From: a virus
Length of the DNA: 30,910 nucleotides
Virus record (IMG/VR): IMGVR_UViG_3300028840_000038
Span: 1 to 30,910 of that record
Reading direction: 5' to 3' (one strand)
How positions within the stretch are numbered: the stretch's first letter is position 1; every line of letters begins with the position of its first letter. The position numbers and the translations under genes were made by a program. Under the pieces are notes generated by a model, which saw only the letters and a program-made list of their open reading frames with translations, was not told the origin of the DNA and searched no databases. Positions 1-8,809 of this stretch are shown piece after piece.

Positions 1-2073
1 TGGAATCATTGCGTTGTTGCGATTGATACAACTCAAGCAACATCCGGTGATCGTGTTAAAATTTATATAAACGGTGTTCGTGTTACAGAGTTTGACACAG
101 AAACTCAGCCATCTCTAAATAAAAATCTTAATGGTTTTAACAACAATGGCATACACGCAATAGGTGCTAGAGGATGGTCTGGTGCGGCAGGTTTTTATGA
201 CGGCTATCTGGCCGAAATATATTTTATTGATGGGCAGCAACTAGACGCTTCCAGCTTCGGTCAACTAGATGCATCAACAAACCGCTGGATTCCAAAAGAC
301 GCCAGTGGTCTGACGTTTGGTACGAATGGCTATTACCTTGACATGGAGACTGCACCGGGTACTGGAAGTGGTGCTGGTACTGACTCCTCTGGCAATGGCA
401 ATAACTGGACTGAGTCAGGTTTTGCTGCGTCAGATCAGGTAGATGATAGTCCTACTAAAAATTTCTGCACACTAAATCCAAATGATTCTTATGGTAGTGG
501 ATTAACTCTATCAAACGGAAATCTTAGGGCTGTTCCTTCTGCTGCTGCTTATTGCAACAATCATGGCACTATTTATGTAGGCTCTGGTAAGTGGGTTTAT
601 GAAGTTAAACACACCACTGTTTATGGTGAGGCAGTGGGATGGTCGCCATTGGGTGAGACAATTAATGGGTCATCGCAGCGTGGTTGGTTTATGTTTAACG
701 ACGGTCGTGCTTATATTAATACAACCAATCAAGGCACGTTAGGTACATCTCTTTCCAGCGGTGACTATAGATACATTTTCTATGATGCTGATAAGAAAGC
801 TATGTGGTTCGCCCATTGCGACGTAAGCAGTGGCACACCTACGACGCTTGTCTATGAGAACGGTGCAACAAAAGCAGAGATTGAATCCGGCGATACAAGT
901 AATGCAGTGTTTACTGGAATTGATCCAGTTGATCTTGCACCGGGTATTTGGATGGATACTAGCGGCGTCATTGAAACAAATTTTGGTCAGTCTTCTTTCT
1001 ACACTACCAGCACTTTGCCGACCGGATTTAACACTCTTAACAACGACAACCTCCCACTGAGCAACGGCGACCTGTCTGCATTTGTCTGGATCAAGAACCG
1101 TGACGCCACAGACAATCACATGCTCTTTGATGCAGTGCGTGGCGTTACCAAAGACATACATTCAAACTCAACTGCTGCTGAAGTTACCAATGCAAACACA
1201 CTAACTCGTTTCCTCAAGAATGGTTTCGAAGTTAGTAATGATGCAGAGGTAAACACCAGTGGCGAAAGCTACGTTGCATGGCAGTGGCTTAACGATAGCC
1301 TATCAACAAGCAGCAACGCTGATGGCGATATTACGTCAACGGTGCTGGCTAATACGACGAGTGGCGTCAGTATTGTTAAATATGCAGGAAGCTTATCAAC
1401 AACAGGATCAGCTACTGTTGGTCACGGTTTGGGGACAGCGCCTTTAGTAGTAATATCTAAAAGCTTAGATAGCACAGCTGGAGACAGTGGAGGATGGTCC
1501 GTACAACACACTTCTTTGGCGGCTTCTAATATACTACGATTGAATACTACTGCTGCTGCGTCAGATAAGTCTGCAAACGGGACGCTTTTGTCTCCAACTT
1601 CTACAGTATTTTATACTAACTATACAGAAGGTCTGAACGTAACTGGCAACGACTATATTGCCTACTGTTTCGCAGAAGTAGAAGGCTTCAGCAAATTCAG
1701 CAGCTACACTGGCAATGGTTCTACTGATGGTCCGTTTGTCTACACAGGTTTCAAGCCTAGATTTGTTATGATAAAACGATACACTTCTACAGAAAGTTGG
1801 CCCATTCTCGACACGGCACGGGGCAGCGGCAATTTCGGTTCAGATGCTGGCTCAGGTGGAGATAATCCAACAGCGGGTAATGACCTAAATGCTGTTCTAG
1901 TTGCCAGTACAACTGCCGCTGAAGAAGATAATGGTACTGGTAGTCGTAGAGCATCATATGTATCAAATGGCTTTAAGGTGAGAACTACAAACACAGCAAT
2001 GAATGCTAATGGTGGCGATTATCTGTATATGGCATTTGCTGAGTCACCGTTCAAAACAGCTACTGCCCGATAA
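1..2073 (+). CDS. Tail fibre/appendage protein, LamG-like, 5'-truncated
   Basis: The reading frame is open from base 1, so the gene begins before the window; 690 residues plus the stop are visible. An ATG at 343 is internal and not a likely start. The first ~100 visible residues (DRVKIYINGVRVTEF, then GYLAEIYFIDGQQLD) look like the end of a laminin-G/concanavalin-type beta sandwich, a common carbohydrate-binding fold in marine phage tail proteins. The middle (GKWVYEVKHTT to FYDADKKAMWF) resembles a SPRY-like sandwich. The C-terminal third has two related segments, around VSIVKYAGSLSTTG and FSKFSSYTGNGSTDG, each followed by a strand of type PLVVISK or PRFVMIKR. This arrangement fits a virion surface protein that contacts the host. 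It is followed by a tail-assembly-like gene. The fold assignment is by eye; the tail role is inferred from position and composition. Confidence 0.75.
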   Translation, partial: WNHCVVAIDTTQATSGDRVKIYINGVRVTEFDTETQPSLNKNLNGFNNNGIHAIGARGWSGAAGFYDGYLAEIYFIDGQQLDASSFGQLDASTNRWIPKDASGLTFGTNGYYLDMETAPGTGSGAGTDSSGNGNNWTESGFAASDQVDDSPTKNFCTLNPNDSYGSGLTLSNGNLRAVPSAAAYCNNHGTIYVGSGKWVYEVKHTTVYGEAVGWSPLGETINGSSQRGWFMFNDGRAYINTTNQGTLGTSLSSGDYRYIFYDADKKAMWFAHCDVSSGTPTTLVYENGATKAEIESGDTSNAVFTGIDPVDLAPGIWMDTSGVIETNFGQSSFYTTSTLPTGFNTLNNDNLPLSNGDLSAFVWIKNRDATDNHMLFDAVRGVTKDIHSNSTAAEVTNANTLTRFLKNGFEVSNDAEVNTSGESYVAWQWLNDSLSTSSNADGDITSTVLANTTSGVSIVKYAGSLSTTGSATVGHGLGTAPLVVISKSLDSTAGDSGGWSVQHTSLAASNILRLNTTAAASDKSANGTLLSPTSTVFYTNYTEGLNVTGNDYIAYCFAEVEGFSKFSSYTGNGSTDGPFVYTGFKPRFVMIKRYTSTESWPILDTARGSGNFGSDAGSGGDNPTAGNDLNAVLVASTTAAEEDNGTGSRRASYVSNGFKVRTTNTAMNANGGDYLYMAFAESPFKTATAR

Positions 2074-2086
2074 GGAGAAATAAATT

Positions 2087-2659
2087 ATGTGGCAATATAG
2101 AAACAGAACAATTAGAACAGGTAAAGCATGGACCGATGATAACGGTGTGCAGCATCCTGCTAATTGGCATGTTTGGTCTGCTACAGAAAAGGCTGCTGCT
2201 GGTCTTGTTGAAATAGTGGAACAGACACCACCGGATAGTCGTCTTTATAAGTGGTCACAAAACTCTGATGGTACAATTACGTCTACAGCTAAAAATTTAG
2301 ATGATGTAAATGAAGTAGACGAGAATGGTGATGCTATTTTAGATGACGATGGTAATCAGCTTGTTACTCGTGGAGTTAAGTGGAATCTAAAACAAGAAGT
2401 AAAAAACCAGCAAGCCAGCCTTCTTGCTCAAACTGATTGGGCTATTGTACGTAAAACTGATAATAATACAGCCGTACCTGCTAACATTCAGACATGGCGT
2501 GATGCTATTCGTACTAAAGCAACTGAAATGGAAACAGCTATTGATGGTGCTGCTGATATAGATGCAATGGCTGCTTTATTCGTAACGTATACTGAAGAAG
2601 ATGATGGCAGCATAACTAAATCTGGCATTCTTTATGATTGGCCTGAATTAGGAAACTAA
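2087..2659 (+). CDS. Tail assembly chaperone-like protein
   Basis: 190 aa, preceded by a good Shine-Dalgarno site (AAGGAG about 10 nt before the ATG). The segment LLAQTDWAIVRKTDN at about residues 112-126, followed by WRDAIRTKATEMETAID, matches the pattern of phage tail-fibre assembly/DUF4376-like proteins (an ASLLAQTDW-type helix, then a WR..IR helix). The N-terminal part has a W-rich opening (MWQYRNRTI, WHVWSATEKAAAGL) also typical of these accessory proteins. There is a very acidic linker (DDVNEVDENGDAILDDDG) in the middle. It lies directly after the LamG-like tail gene, as expected for a cognate assembly factor. Whether it is a chaperone or a structural component cannot be decided from sequence. 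Confidence 0.6.
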   Translation: MWQYRNRTIRTGKAWTDDNGVQHPANWHVWSATEKAAAGLVEIVEQTPPDSRLYKWSQNSDGTITSTAKNLDDVNEVDENGDAILDDDGNQLVTRGVKWNLKQEVKNQQASLLAQTDWAIVRKTDNNTAVPANIQTWRDAIRTKATEMETAIDGAADIDAMAALFVTYTEEDDGSITKSGILYDWPELGN

Positions 2660-2660
2660 A

Positions 2661-3305
2661 ATGGTTTTTGGCAACAGCGCCTTTGGTGAAACAGCTTTCG
2701 CTGAAAATATCGGTGTACCTGATCATACGGTAGCGATTACAGGCGTTAATGCTATTTTTTTAACAGGAACTATTTCTCCTGTTATTAATGTAACCTTTGA
2801 GGTTACAGGTGTTAATTACACAGCAAACACAGGAACACTAACTCTTTCGGGTGGTGCAACTGTTAATATAACAGGTCAATCATCATTTTTTAATGCTGGT
2901 AGTATTCTTGTTACACCATCAATAGAAATAGCTCTTTCCGGTGTTAATGCTACTTTTAATACTGGAACAATTACAAACACTCTTACTACTAACGTAACTG
3001 TTAGTGGTTCAGGCTTTATAGCTAATACTGGAGAACTTAAAGCTTCAGGTGGTGGTGTTGCTATTTTAACTGGTGTAGCCGCTGAGTGGAATGATGGTTC
3101 TTTTGGTTTAGAACTTTTAACTCCTGTCAGCCTTACCGGAAATAGTGCGGTATTTAATTTAGGAGACTATTCAGTAACTGGTGATGCAAACGTAAGTATT
3201 ACAGGATTGAATGCAAAGTTTGATCAAGCTACTGGACTAGTTTGGTACAGTGTTCCTCAAAACGACACGCTGGAAGCTTGGACAACGGTCACAACGCCTT
3301 TATAG
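2661..3305 (+). CDS. Eight-repeat beta-rich protein, probably tail-associated
   Basis: 214 aa; the ATG follows the previous stop by one base. After a short head (MVFGNSAFGETAFAENIG) nearly the whole protein is made of about eight imperfect repeats of ~20-23 residues with the pattern V-x-[IL]-[ST]-G-x-x-A-x-F-x-x-G-x. Examples are VAITGVNAIFLTG, IALSGVNATFNTG and VSITGLNAKFDQA. It ends in LVWYSVPQNDTLEAWTTV. Each unit would make two or three short beta strands, suggesting a solenoid or stacked-strand fibre. No catalytic motif is seen. I do not recognise a named family; the location among tail genes suggests a virion fibre or connector protein. Confidence 0.6.
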   Translation: MVFGNSAFGETAFAENIGVPDHTVAITGVNAIFLTGTISPVINVTFEVTGVNYTANTGTLTLSGGATVNITGQSSFFNAGSILVTPSIEIALSGVNATFNTGTITNTLTTNVTVSGSGFIANTGELKASGGGVAILTGVAAEWNDGSFGLELLTPVSLTGNSAVFNLGDYSVTGDANVSITGLNAKFDQATGLVWYSVPQNDTLEAWTTVTTPL

Positions 3306-3314
3306 GAAATTACA

Positions 3315-3974
3315 ATGTCTTTAACTTACTCAACTCTTCAAAGTCAAATAAAAGACATTTTGGAAAATGATGGCTCAGAGTTTTCTGATGCTGTTCCATC
3401 TTTTATTGATCGTGGAGAATGGCGTCTTTTTCGTGAAATTGATTCACAGGGTTTAAATAGATACGCTGCTACTAGTTTTAATATTGGTGATCCTTTTTTA
3501 AGTAAACCAGTAGACGCTACTATTGTTCGTAGTATTAACTACAAAACTGCAGAAGGAAATCGTATTCAACTTTTGCAAGCTACTAATGAGTATATTACAG
3601 ACTACTGGCCTGTTCGTACTTCTGTAGGATCACCACGTTATTATTCTAACTTTGGATATGATAGAATATTAGTAGCTCCTGCTCCTTCTTCAACCAGTAG
3701 CGTTGAAATGGAGTTTATTGTTAAACCAGTTTCATTAGCTGATGATAATCAGACAAACTATTTTACTGATTATGCTTCTAATGCTTTGTTGTACGCTTGT
3801 TTGATTGAAGGCTGCTATTACATGAAAAATCCTTCTGCAGTAGCCTACTGGGAAAAGAGATATACTGAAGAAGTTGCTGCTCTAAATAACGAAGCAAGAC
3901 GCACTCGCCGTGATGATATGATTGTAGCAGCTAATCCTTCTGGCGGCGAAGATAATTTAATTAGCGGGACTTGA
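3315..3974 (+). CDS. Tail adaptor/tubular protein A-like (head-tail connector)
   Basis: 219 aa with a Shine-Dalgarno AGGAAA before the ATG. The N-terminus (TYSTLQSQIKDILENDGSEF, then FIDRGEWRLFREIDSQ) is an alpha-helical opening of the kind found in phage adaptor proteins such as T7 gp11-like tail tubular A, followed by a beta-rich core. The C-terminus is helical (YASNALLYACLIEGCYYMKNP, then YWEKRYTEEVAALNNEARR) and is typical of the family's final helices. In T7 the adaptor comes just before the nozzle gene. Here a fibre-like gene and then the nozzle-like gene follow, which agrees with this assignment. Its role would be to join portal and tail nozzle. Confidence 0.6.
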   Translation: MSLTYSTLQSQIKDILENDGSEFSDAVPSFIDRGEWRLFREIDSQGLNRYAATSFNIGDPFLSKPVDATIVRSINYKTAEGNRIQLLQATNEYITDYWPVRTSVGSPRYYSNFGYDRILVAPAPSSTSSVEMEFIVKPVSLADDNQTNYFTDYASNALLYACLIEGCYYMKNPSAVAYWEKRYTEEVAALNNEARRTRRDDMIVAANPSGGEDNLISGT

Positions 3975-3979
3975 TATAA

Positions 3980-4912
3980 ATGTCTAGTACTTACACAACA
4001 AACCTACGTTTAGAAAAACAGGGATCAGGTGAGAACGCTGGTAGCTGGGGTGATCGTTTAAATGATAATGTTATCGATCTTGTAGACCAAGCTGTAGGTT
4101 CTTATACGTCAATTTCGCTAGCTGCTGATAGTCATACTCTGACTACTAATAATGGCGCTACTGATGAAGCTCGTTCTGCCGCTCTATATCTTCATGGTAC
4201 TTTGACCTCTAGTGTTGATGTTAATGTTCCAGACAATATTGAAAAAGTTTATATTGTTCGAAATAATACATCAGGTAGCTTTGATGTAACTATTAAAAGT
4301 ACATCAGAGACAAATGGATTTGTTGCTCCACAGGGAACTACATGTGTTGTCTTTACTGATGGTGTTAGTGTTAACCCTGTAACTACTCCTGTAAATCAAA
4401 CGACAGGACAGCCTACAACTCTTTCTGCTACTACTATTAATGTTCCTACTATTACCAGTGCTGCTATTAGCGGTTCTACAATTAATAACACTGCTATTAC
4501 AGGTGGTTCAGTTTCAGGAACTTCTATTGTTGCTACAAACATAACTGCAGAATCAACAGTTACTTTTGAATCTGTTGTCTCTGTTAGTGGTGCAGCTATA
4601 GCCAAGTTTGTTACTGCTAGTGTTAGTGGTGATCATCAGATTAACTTAATACAAAGCAATAACTTTTTTGTTTATACAAAAGGCAATGTTTCAATTCAAA
4701 CTCCTTTAAATATAAATCAAGGACAGTCTGGAGTAATCTACGTAGTTCAAGATTCAAGCGGTACAAACAGAATTTCTTTTTCAGATGTTTGGAAATTTGC
4801 AGGAGGCACTTCTATAACTCTTTCACGACAAGCTAGTGCAGTAGATGCTCTTTCTTATTTTGTTAGAGGAGTATCTGCTATCGACGTTGCCGCTGTTAAA
4901 AACTTAAAGTAA
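3980..4912 (+). CDS. Fibre-like structural protein, Thr/Ser/Val rich
   Basis: 310 aa. The N-terminus (MSSTYTTNLRLEKQGSGENA, then GSWGDRLNDNVIDLVDQAVGS) is a motif often seen at the start of marine phage tail/fibre proteins. The rest is beta-rich and low in charged residues, with a repetitive stretch around residues 145-190 (TTINVPTITSAAISGSTINN, then TAITGGSVSGTSIVATNITA) that reads like a fibre shaft or triple-beta-helix repeat. The C-terminal domain ends in FVRGVSAIDVAAVKNLK. No clear Shine-Dalgarno precedes the ATG, and the previous stop is 5 nt upstream, so translation may be coupled. Fibre function is inferred from composition and context. Confidence 0.6.
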   Translation: MSSTYTTNLRLEKQGSGENAGSWGDRLNDNVIDLVDQAVGSYTSISLAADSHTLTTNNGATDEARSAALYLHGTLTSSVDVNVPDNIEKVYIVRNNTSGSFDVTIKSTSETNGFVAPQGTTCVVFTDGVSVNPVTTPVNQTTGQPTTLSATTINVPTITSAAISGSTINNTAITGGSVSGTSIVATNITAESTVTFESVVSVSGAAIAKFVTASVSGDHQINLIQSNNFFVYTKGNVSIQTPLNINQGQSGVIYVVQDSSGTNRISFSDVWKFAGGTSITLSRQASAVDALSYFVRGVSAIDVAAVKNLK

Positions 4913-4922
4913 ATAAACAAAA

Positions 4923-6761
4923 ATGTCTACTGACACTAAAACAGTTAAATACGAGTTTCGTCCGGGTATCACTCGTGAAACCACTCCCTATGCTGCAGAA
5001 GGTGGTTGGTTTGACGGTAATCGTGTTCGTTTTAGAGATGGTAAGCCGCAGAATATTAGAGGCTGGCAAAAAAGAAATACCAGTACTTTTATAGGGACTG
5101 CTCGTGAAATAACAACTTGGTCAAGTTTAGACTCAGTTAAATATGTAGCACTTGGAACTCAGCATAAAGCTTATTTAGAGACAGGTGGTACTTTTTATGA
5201 TATTACTCCTATTGTAAGCACTGTTTCTGTAAGTGCTTGTTTTAACACAAGCGCAGGAAGTTTTGATGTTATTGTTAGTTTAACAGCGCATAACATTCAA
5301 CAAGACAGTTATATTGAAATTGAAAATGCTACTACGGTTGGTGGTAATGTTTATTTAGAAGGCGACTATCAAGTAAGTGTTGTAGACATTAATTCTTTTC
5401 AAATTACATATGTTTCCGCTGCTGCTGAAACATCTGCTAGTGCAGGAAATGCTACAATTAATTACAGACTTCCTTCTGGTGGATCAAATTCAACAGGTGG
5501 TTCAGGTTATAATGCTGGAACATATGGTGGTCTTGATGCGGGTGTAAGTGTTCGTGCTTGGAACGTTCCAGCTACTACAACAAATATTGAAATTGATCTT
5601 CGTAAGTGGACGTTTGCACCTTTTGGTGAAGACCTCCTGATTAATGATTATCCTGAAGGCAAAATATATAGATGGGATGAAAGTAATGGAACAGGTGTAG
5701 AAGCTGTTCTCATCAGTGCTGCACCTACCGTTTCAAATGGAGTTATTGTAAGTCCTATTGATAGACACGTTCTTTCTTTAGGCTCTACCGATCTTACTGG
5801 AACATTTGATCCTCTTTTAGTTCGTTGGTCTGCACAAGAAAACTATGATGATTGGACACCCTCAGTAGGAAATACTTCTGGTGATGTGCGACTAGCTAAT
5901 GGTTCTGAAATTCGCTGCGCTATCAATTATAGTAATCAGATATTAATCTGGACTGATAAATCTCTTCACGGAATGCAGTTTGTAGGTTCTCCTCTTGTCT
6001 TTTCTAGTACACAGCTTGGAGATAACTGTGGAATTATTTCAAGAACAGCAGCAGCAGAACTAGATGGTAGAGCTTTTTGGATGGGAGAAGGTAACTTCTT
6101 CATGTATGCTGGTCAGGTAAACATCCTACCGTGTACTGTCCGATCATTTATATTTGATGATTTTAACTTTGATCAAAAAGAAAAAGTATTTGCTGGTGTA
6201 AACTCTGAGTTTGAAGAAGTTACTTGGTTGTATCCTTCTGCTGAATCTGAAGAATGTAATAGATATGTTTCGTTTAGTCCTTCTCAAAACTACTGGACTT
6301 ACGGTGAATCTATCTGGACGGTGTGGGAAGATGCAAACGTATTTGATAATGTATTAACAGCAGGTGTTTCTGTTTCAATAGGAGAAACTCCTCCTAATTA
6401 TGCTTATCTTTATAATAATGAACCTAATGGCGTATATACTGCAGATGGTGCTCTGTTAACCTCATTCGTTGAAAGCGGCGAATTTGATATCGGTGACGGA
6501 GACGATATAATGTATATAGATAGAATTATTCCTGACTTCGTTGTTTCTGTCGGTACTTTGGATGTAAGTCTAATTACTAAAACACATCCAAGCTCAGAGG
6601 AAATAACGAAGGGGCCGTTTGTTGTAAACAATACTACTACTCAGCTAAGACCAAGAGCACGGGGGCGAACAGCTAAACTAAGAATAGCTACGTCTACGGC
6701 TCAAACTAAATGGAAATTTGGAACAGTCAGAATGGATATGATGGCTGATGGTAAAAGATAG
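4923..6761 (+). CDS. Tail nozzle-like protein (tail tubular protein B/stabilisation type)
   Basis: 612 aa. The opening (EFRPGITRETTPYAAEGGW, then FDGNRVRFRDGKPQNIRGWQ) is the characteristic start of podovirus nozzle/stabilisation proteins: a short helix-free arm, then G-R-V-R-F-R-x-G-x-P-x-x-I-x-G-W. The body is beta-propeller-like, with repeated W/G-rich blades (RWDESNGTG, RWSAQENYDDWTPS, FWMGEGNFFMYAG). This matches the distal tail-tube proteins of T7 gp12 and P22 gp10 type, which close the DNA channel. Length is near the family norm (T7 gp12 is about 790 aa, P22 gp10 about 470 aa). No Shine-Dalgarno is visible before the ATG. It is flanked by fibre-like genes. Confidence 0.7.
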   Translation: MSTDTKTVKYEFRPGITRETTPYAAEGGWFDGNRVRFRDGKPQNIRGWQKRNTSTFIGTAREITTWSSLDSVKYVALGTQHKAYLETGGTFYDITPIVSTVSVSACFNTSAGSFDVIVSLTAHNIQQDSYIEIENATTVGGNVYLEGDYQVSVVDINSFQITYVSAAAETSASAGNATINYRLPSGGSNSTGGSGYNAGTYGGLDAGVSVRAWNVPATTTNIEIDLRKWTFAPFGEDLLINDYPEGKIYRWDESNGTGVEAVLISAAPTVSNGVIVSPIDRHVLSLGSTDLTGTFDPLLVRWSAQENYDDWTPSVGNTSGDVRLANGSEIRCAINYSNQILIWTDKSLHGMQFVGSPLVFSSTQLGDNCGIISRTAAAELDGRAFWMGEGNFFMYAGQVNILPCTVRSFIFDDFNFDQKEKVFAGVNSEFEEVTWLYPSAESEECNRYVSFSPSQNYWTYGESIWTVWEDANVFDNVLTAGVSVSIGETPPNYAYLYNNEPNGVYTADGALLTSFVESGEFDIGDGDDIMYIDRIIPDFVVSVGTLDVSLITKTHPSSEEITKGPFVVNNTTTQLRPRARGRTAKLRIATSTAQTKWKFGTVRMDMMADGKR

Positions 6762-6763
6762 AC

Positions 6764-7066
6764 ATGGCTCAGTTTCCTAACTTTCCTAGATTTCCATATA
6801 ACTTTGATACTGTAGTTTCAGAAACTCTTTATCGAATTATAGGTCAGTGGGCAACAGCACTAATAGAAACAAACAATCAAGCTGACATTCGTTTACAGCA
6901 GCGTAAAGTAGAAAAAGATAACGACGGAAGTATTGAAATACCCGGAAGAATAAACGTAGCAGACACTGGATCAGCGGTCACACCTAAAGCTGGTGATATT
7001 AGATTTAACTCTTCTACAAATAAATTTCAGGGTTATGACGGAACAACTTGGCAGGATTTTCACTAA
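6764..7066 (+). CDS. Small fibre-tip-like protein
   Basis: 100 aa beginning 2 nt after the nozzle stop. The first half (FPRFPYNFDTVVSETLYRII, then GQWATALIETNNQADIRLQQ) is helical. The second half ends in GDIRFNSSTNKFQGYDGTTW, a short beta segment that recurs at the tips or ends of phage tail fibre proteins (the pattern G-x-I-x-Y/F-N-S-x-T-x-x-F-x-G-Y-x-G-x-x-W). It probably forms a small tail accessory or spike protein attached near the nozzle. Its stop codon overlaps the next start (TAATG), so the two are translationally coupled. Confidence 0.6.
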   Translation: MAQFPNFPRFPYNFDTVVSETLYRIIGQWATALIETNNQADIRLQQRKVEKDNDGSIEIPGRINVADTGSAVTPKAGDIRFNSSTNKFQGYDGTTWQDFH

Positions 7067-8367
7067 TGGTTGGATTTAACATGGACATGGGAAACACTGG
7101 TCTTCAAATAGGCTTAGAAGGTGTTTCTGGAAGAATGCCTACTGGAGGAGCACCTACCGGAGGAGCGCCGAGTATGTCTTCTATAAGCCCAGATCAACGC
7201 GCACGTATTATGGAAATGCTTGCAAAGATACGTGGCGTTCAAATGGCTGAAGGAGGCGCTGCTGGTTTTCCTGATTTAAATAAAGATGGAAAAGTTAGTT
7301 ACGCTGATGTTCTCAAAGGTCGCGGTGTAGAAATGGCTAGCGGCGGAATTGCTGACATTCCTATTCATTATGGAATGGGAGGTATTCTTGGAACTTTAGG
7401 ACGTATAGCTGGTACAGTTCTTCTTACACCTTTTCTTGGTCCTGTAGGAGCTTCTGCTGCTTCTAGCGCGGCTGTAGGTGCTCTTGAAGGCAAAGAGACA
7501 GATGAGATACTTGGAGACGCTGCTATGTCTGCGTTGTTCTCCTACGGCTCTGGACAGCTACTAGGTAGTGCGGGTGCAGAAGCTGGCAAGACTAGTATTG
7601 CTGAAGATGTTTTCGGAACAGGAACTTTAGCCTCAGATACAGGAATTGAAGCTCTTCAACCTTCTATTGAACCTACACAAGTTTTTGATACAGCGGGAGT
7701 ACCTTCTGAACCTACTTATCTTCAACAGCTAGGACAGATGAAGACTGCTGATGTTGCGTCAACGGCTGTGGGTGAAGGTGTTAAGTATGCTCTTACTCCA
7801 CCAGAGCCAGAGCCTTTCTCTATGGAAGAACAAGACCCGTACACTATTGCTCCTGCAGCACCAATGCAAAGGCAGTTAGCGCCGTCAGGAAGCCGTACTT
7901 TCTTTAGTCCTTATTCTTTACAGGCGCAGCCAGTAATGGCTGAAGGCGGTCCTGCAAAGCTAAATGAAAATGATTTTGTTATTACTGCTGATGTTGTGTC
8001 TGACATTGGAGATGGTGATACGACTGCAGGAGCAAAGCGTCTTGCAAATGAATTTGGAATGAGTGCTGGCGGAGCCAACTATCAAAAAGGAAATGTAGTT
8101 AACAGTGGTTTACAGGGATTAGTTGGCGGTCCCGGTTCTGGACTTGATGATAAAGTTCAGGCTACAATAGGAGGACGACAAGCGGCACGGTTGTCTCGTG
8201 GAGAGTTTGTTATTCCCCGTAATAAAGTTGCTGAAATAGGCGACGGAAATATTACTAAGGGACACGAAAAACTTTATAATCTTATGAAGAATGTTCGTAA
8301 AGACAAGAATGGAACTCCACAACAGCCGGGGCCGTTAAGTAGGACGCTTTCTTCTATGATGGGATAA
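7066..8367 (+). CDS. Internal virion/structural protein with EF-hand-like loop
   Basis: 433 aa from the ATG at 7066, which overlaps the previous stop as TAATG. A TTG at 7048 is also in frame but less likely. The N-terminus is Gly/Met rich (GRMPTGGAPTGGAPSMSS). Residues 70-83 (DLNKDGKVSYADVL) match a dockerin/EF-hand calcium loop, with D70, N72, D74 and D81 in ligand positions. A hydrophobic region follows (ILGTLGRIAGTVLLTPFLGP). The C-terminal part holds two copies of one motif: NENDFVITADVVSDIGDGD near 300 and SRGEFVIPRNKVAEIGDGN near 377. Short AEGG segments recur (MAEGGAAG, MAEGGPAK). The position, just before the large internal-protein genes, suggests a virion component. Function is unknown. 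Confidence 0.6.
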   Translation: MVGFNMDMGNTGLQIGLEGVSGRMPTGGAPTGGAPSMSSISPDQRARIMEMLAKIRGVQMAEGGAAGFPDLNKDGKVSYADVLKGRGVEMASGGIADIPIHYGMGGILGTLGRIAGTVLLTPFLGPVGASAASSAAVGALEGKETDEILGDAAMSALFSYGSGQLLGSAGAEAGKTSIAEDVFGTGTLASDTGIEALQPSIEPTQVFDTAGVPSEPTYLQQLGQMKTADVASTAVGEGVKYALTPPEPEPFSMEEQDPYTIAPAAPMQRQLAPSGSRTFFSPYSLQAQPVMAEGGPAKLNENDFVITADVVSDIGDGDTTAGAKRLANEFGMSAGGANYQKGNVVNSGLQGLVGGPGSGLDDKVQATIGGRQAARLSRGEFVIPRNKVAEIGDGNITKGHEKLYNLMKNVRKDKNGTPQQPGPLSRTLSSMMG

Positions 8368-8368
8368 G

Positions 8369-8809
8369 ATGCACAAAATAGTTAAGCTCGGCGCTGATAT
8401 ACTGAACTATAATCCAGTATTAGAAATAGATGAAGTAGATAAATTATTAGATAAAGTTATTCCTTATACTGGTGAAAGATATAATAAAGAGGATATAAAA
8501 GAAGCCTTACATGCAGATCAGATGCAGCTTTGGTTAGCGTTTGATGCGGTAAATGAAAAGATAGATGGACTAGTAGTTTCTCACTTTTGTAACTATCCAC
8601 GTAAAAAAGTTCTTACTCTTCTTTTATGTTCAGGAAAAAATTTAGATAGTTGGTATGATCCAATGTTATCTGATTTAGAAAAGTTTGCGGTTCTCAATAA
8701 ATGTTCTACTATTGAAACTGGCGGACGAAAAGGTTGGATTAAAAGAATGAAAAAAGATAATTATCATCAAAAGTTTTATTTGGTAGAAAAAGAGGTTTCT
8801 CATGGGTAA
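8369..8809 (+). CDS. GNAT-like protein within the virion gene block
   Basis: 146 aa starting 1 nt after the previous stop. It shows an alternating pattern typical of small acetyltransferase-like phage proteins: MQLWLAFDAVNEKIDGLVVS (two strands around a turn), KKVLTLLLCSG (the central strand), a helix DPMLSDLEKFAVLNKCSTIE, and then ETGGRKGWIKRMKKDNYHQK with a final strand FYLVEKEV. Related proteins sit at the T7 gp13 position, before the internal virion genes, in many podoviruses. The acetyl-CoA loop is not a clear R/Q-x-x-G-x-G/A, so catalysis is uncertain and the fold may serve structurally. The last 8 nt overlap the next gene. Confidence 0.55.
   Translation: MHKIVKLGADILNYNPVLEIDEVDKLLDKVIPYTGERYNKEDIKEALHADQMQLWLAFDAVNEKIDGLVVSHFCNYPRKKVLTLLLCSGKNLDSWYDPMLSDLEKFAVLNKCSTIETGGRKGWIKRMKKDNYHQKFYLVEKEVSHG

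Noticed and set aside
739-1161. 140-codon - strand open frame within the LamG-like tail gene
   Set aside because: It lies wholly opposite a well-supported gene, has a composition typical of antisense frames, no ribosome binding site and no recognisable domain.
343-2073. ATG at 343 as the true start of the tail gene
   Set aside because: The frame stays open to base 1 and encodes a LamG-like segment upstream; no ribosome binding site precedes 343.
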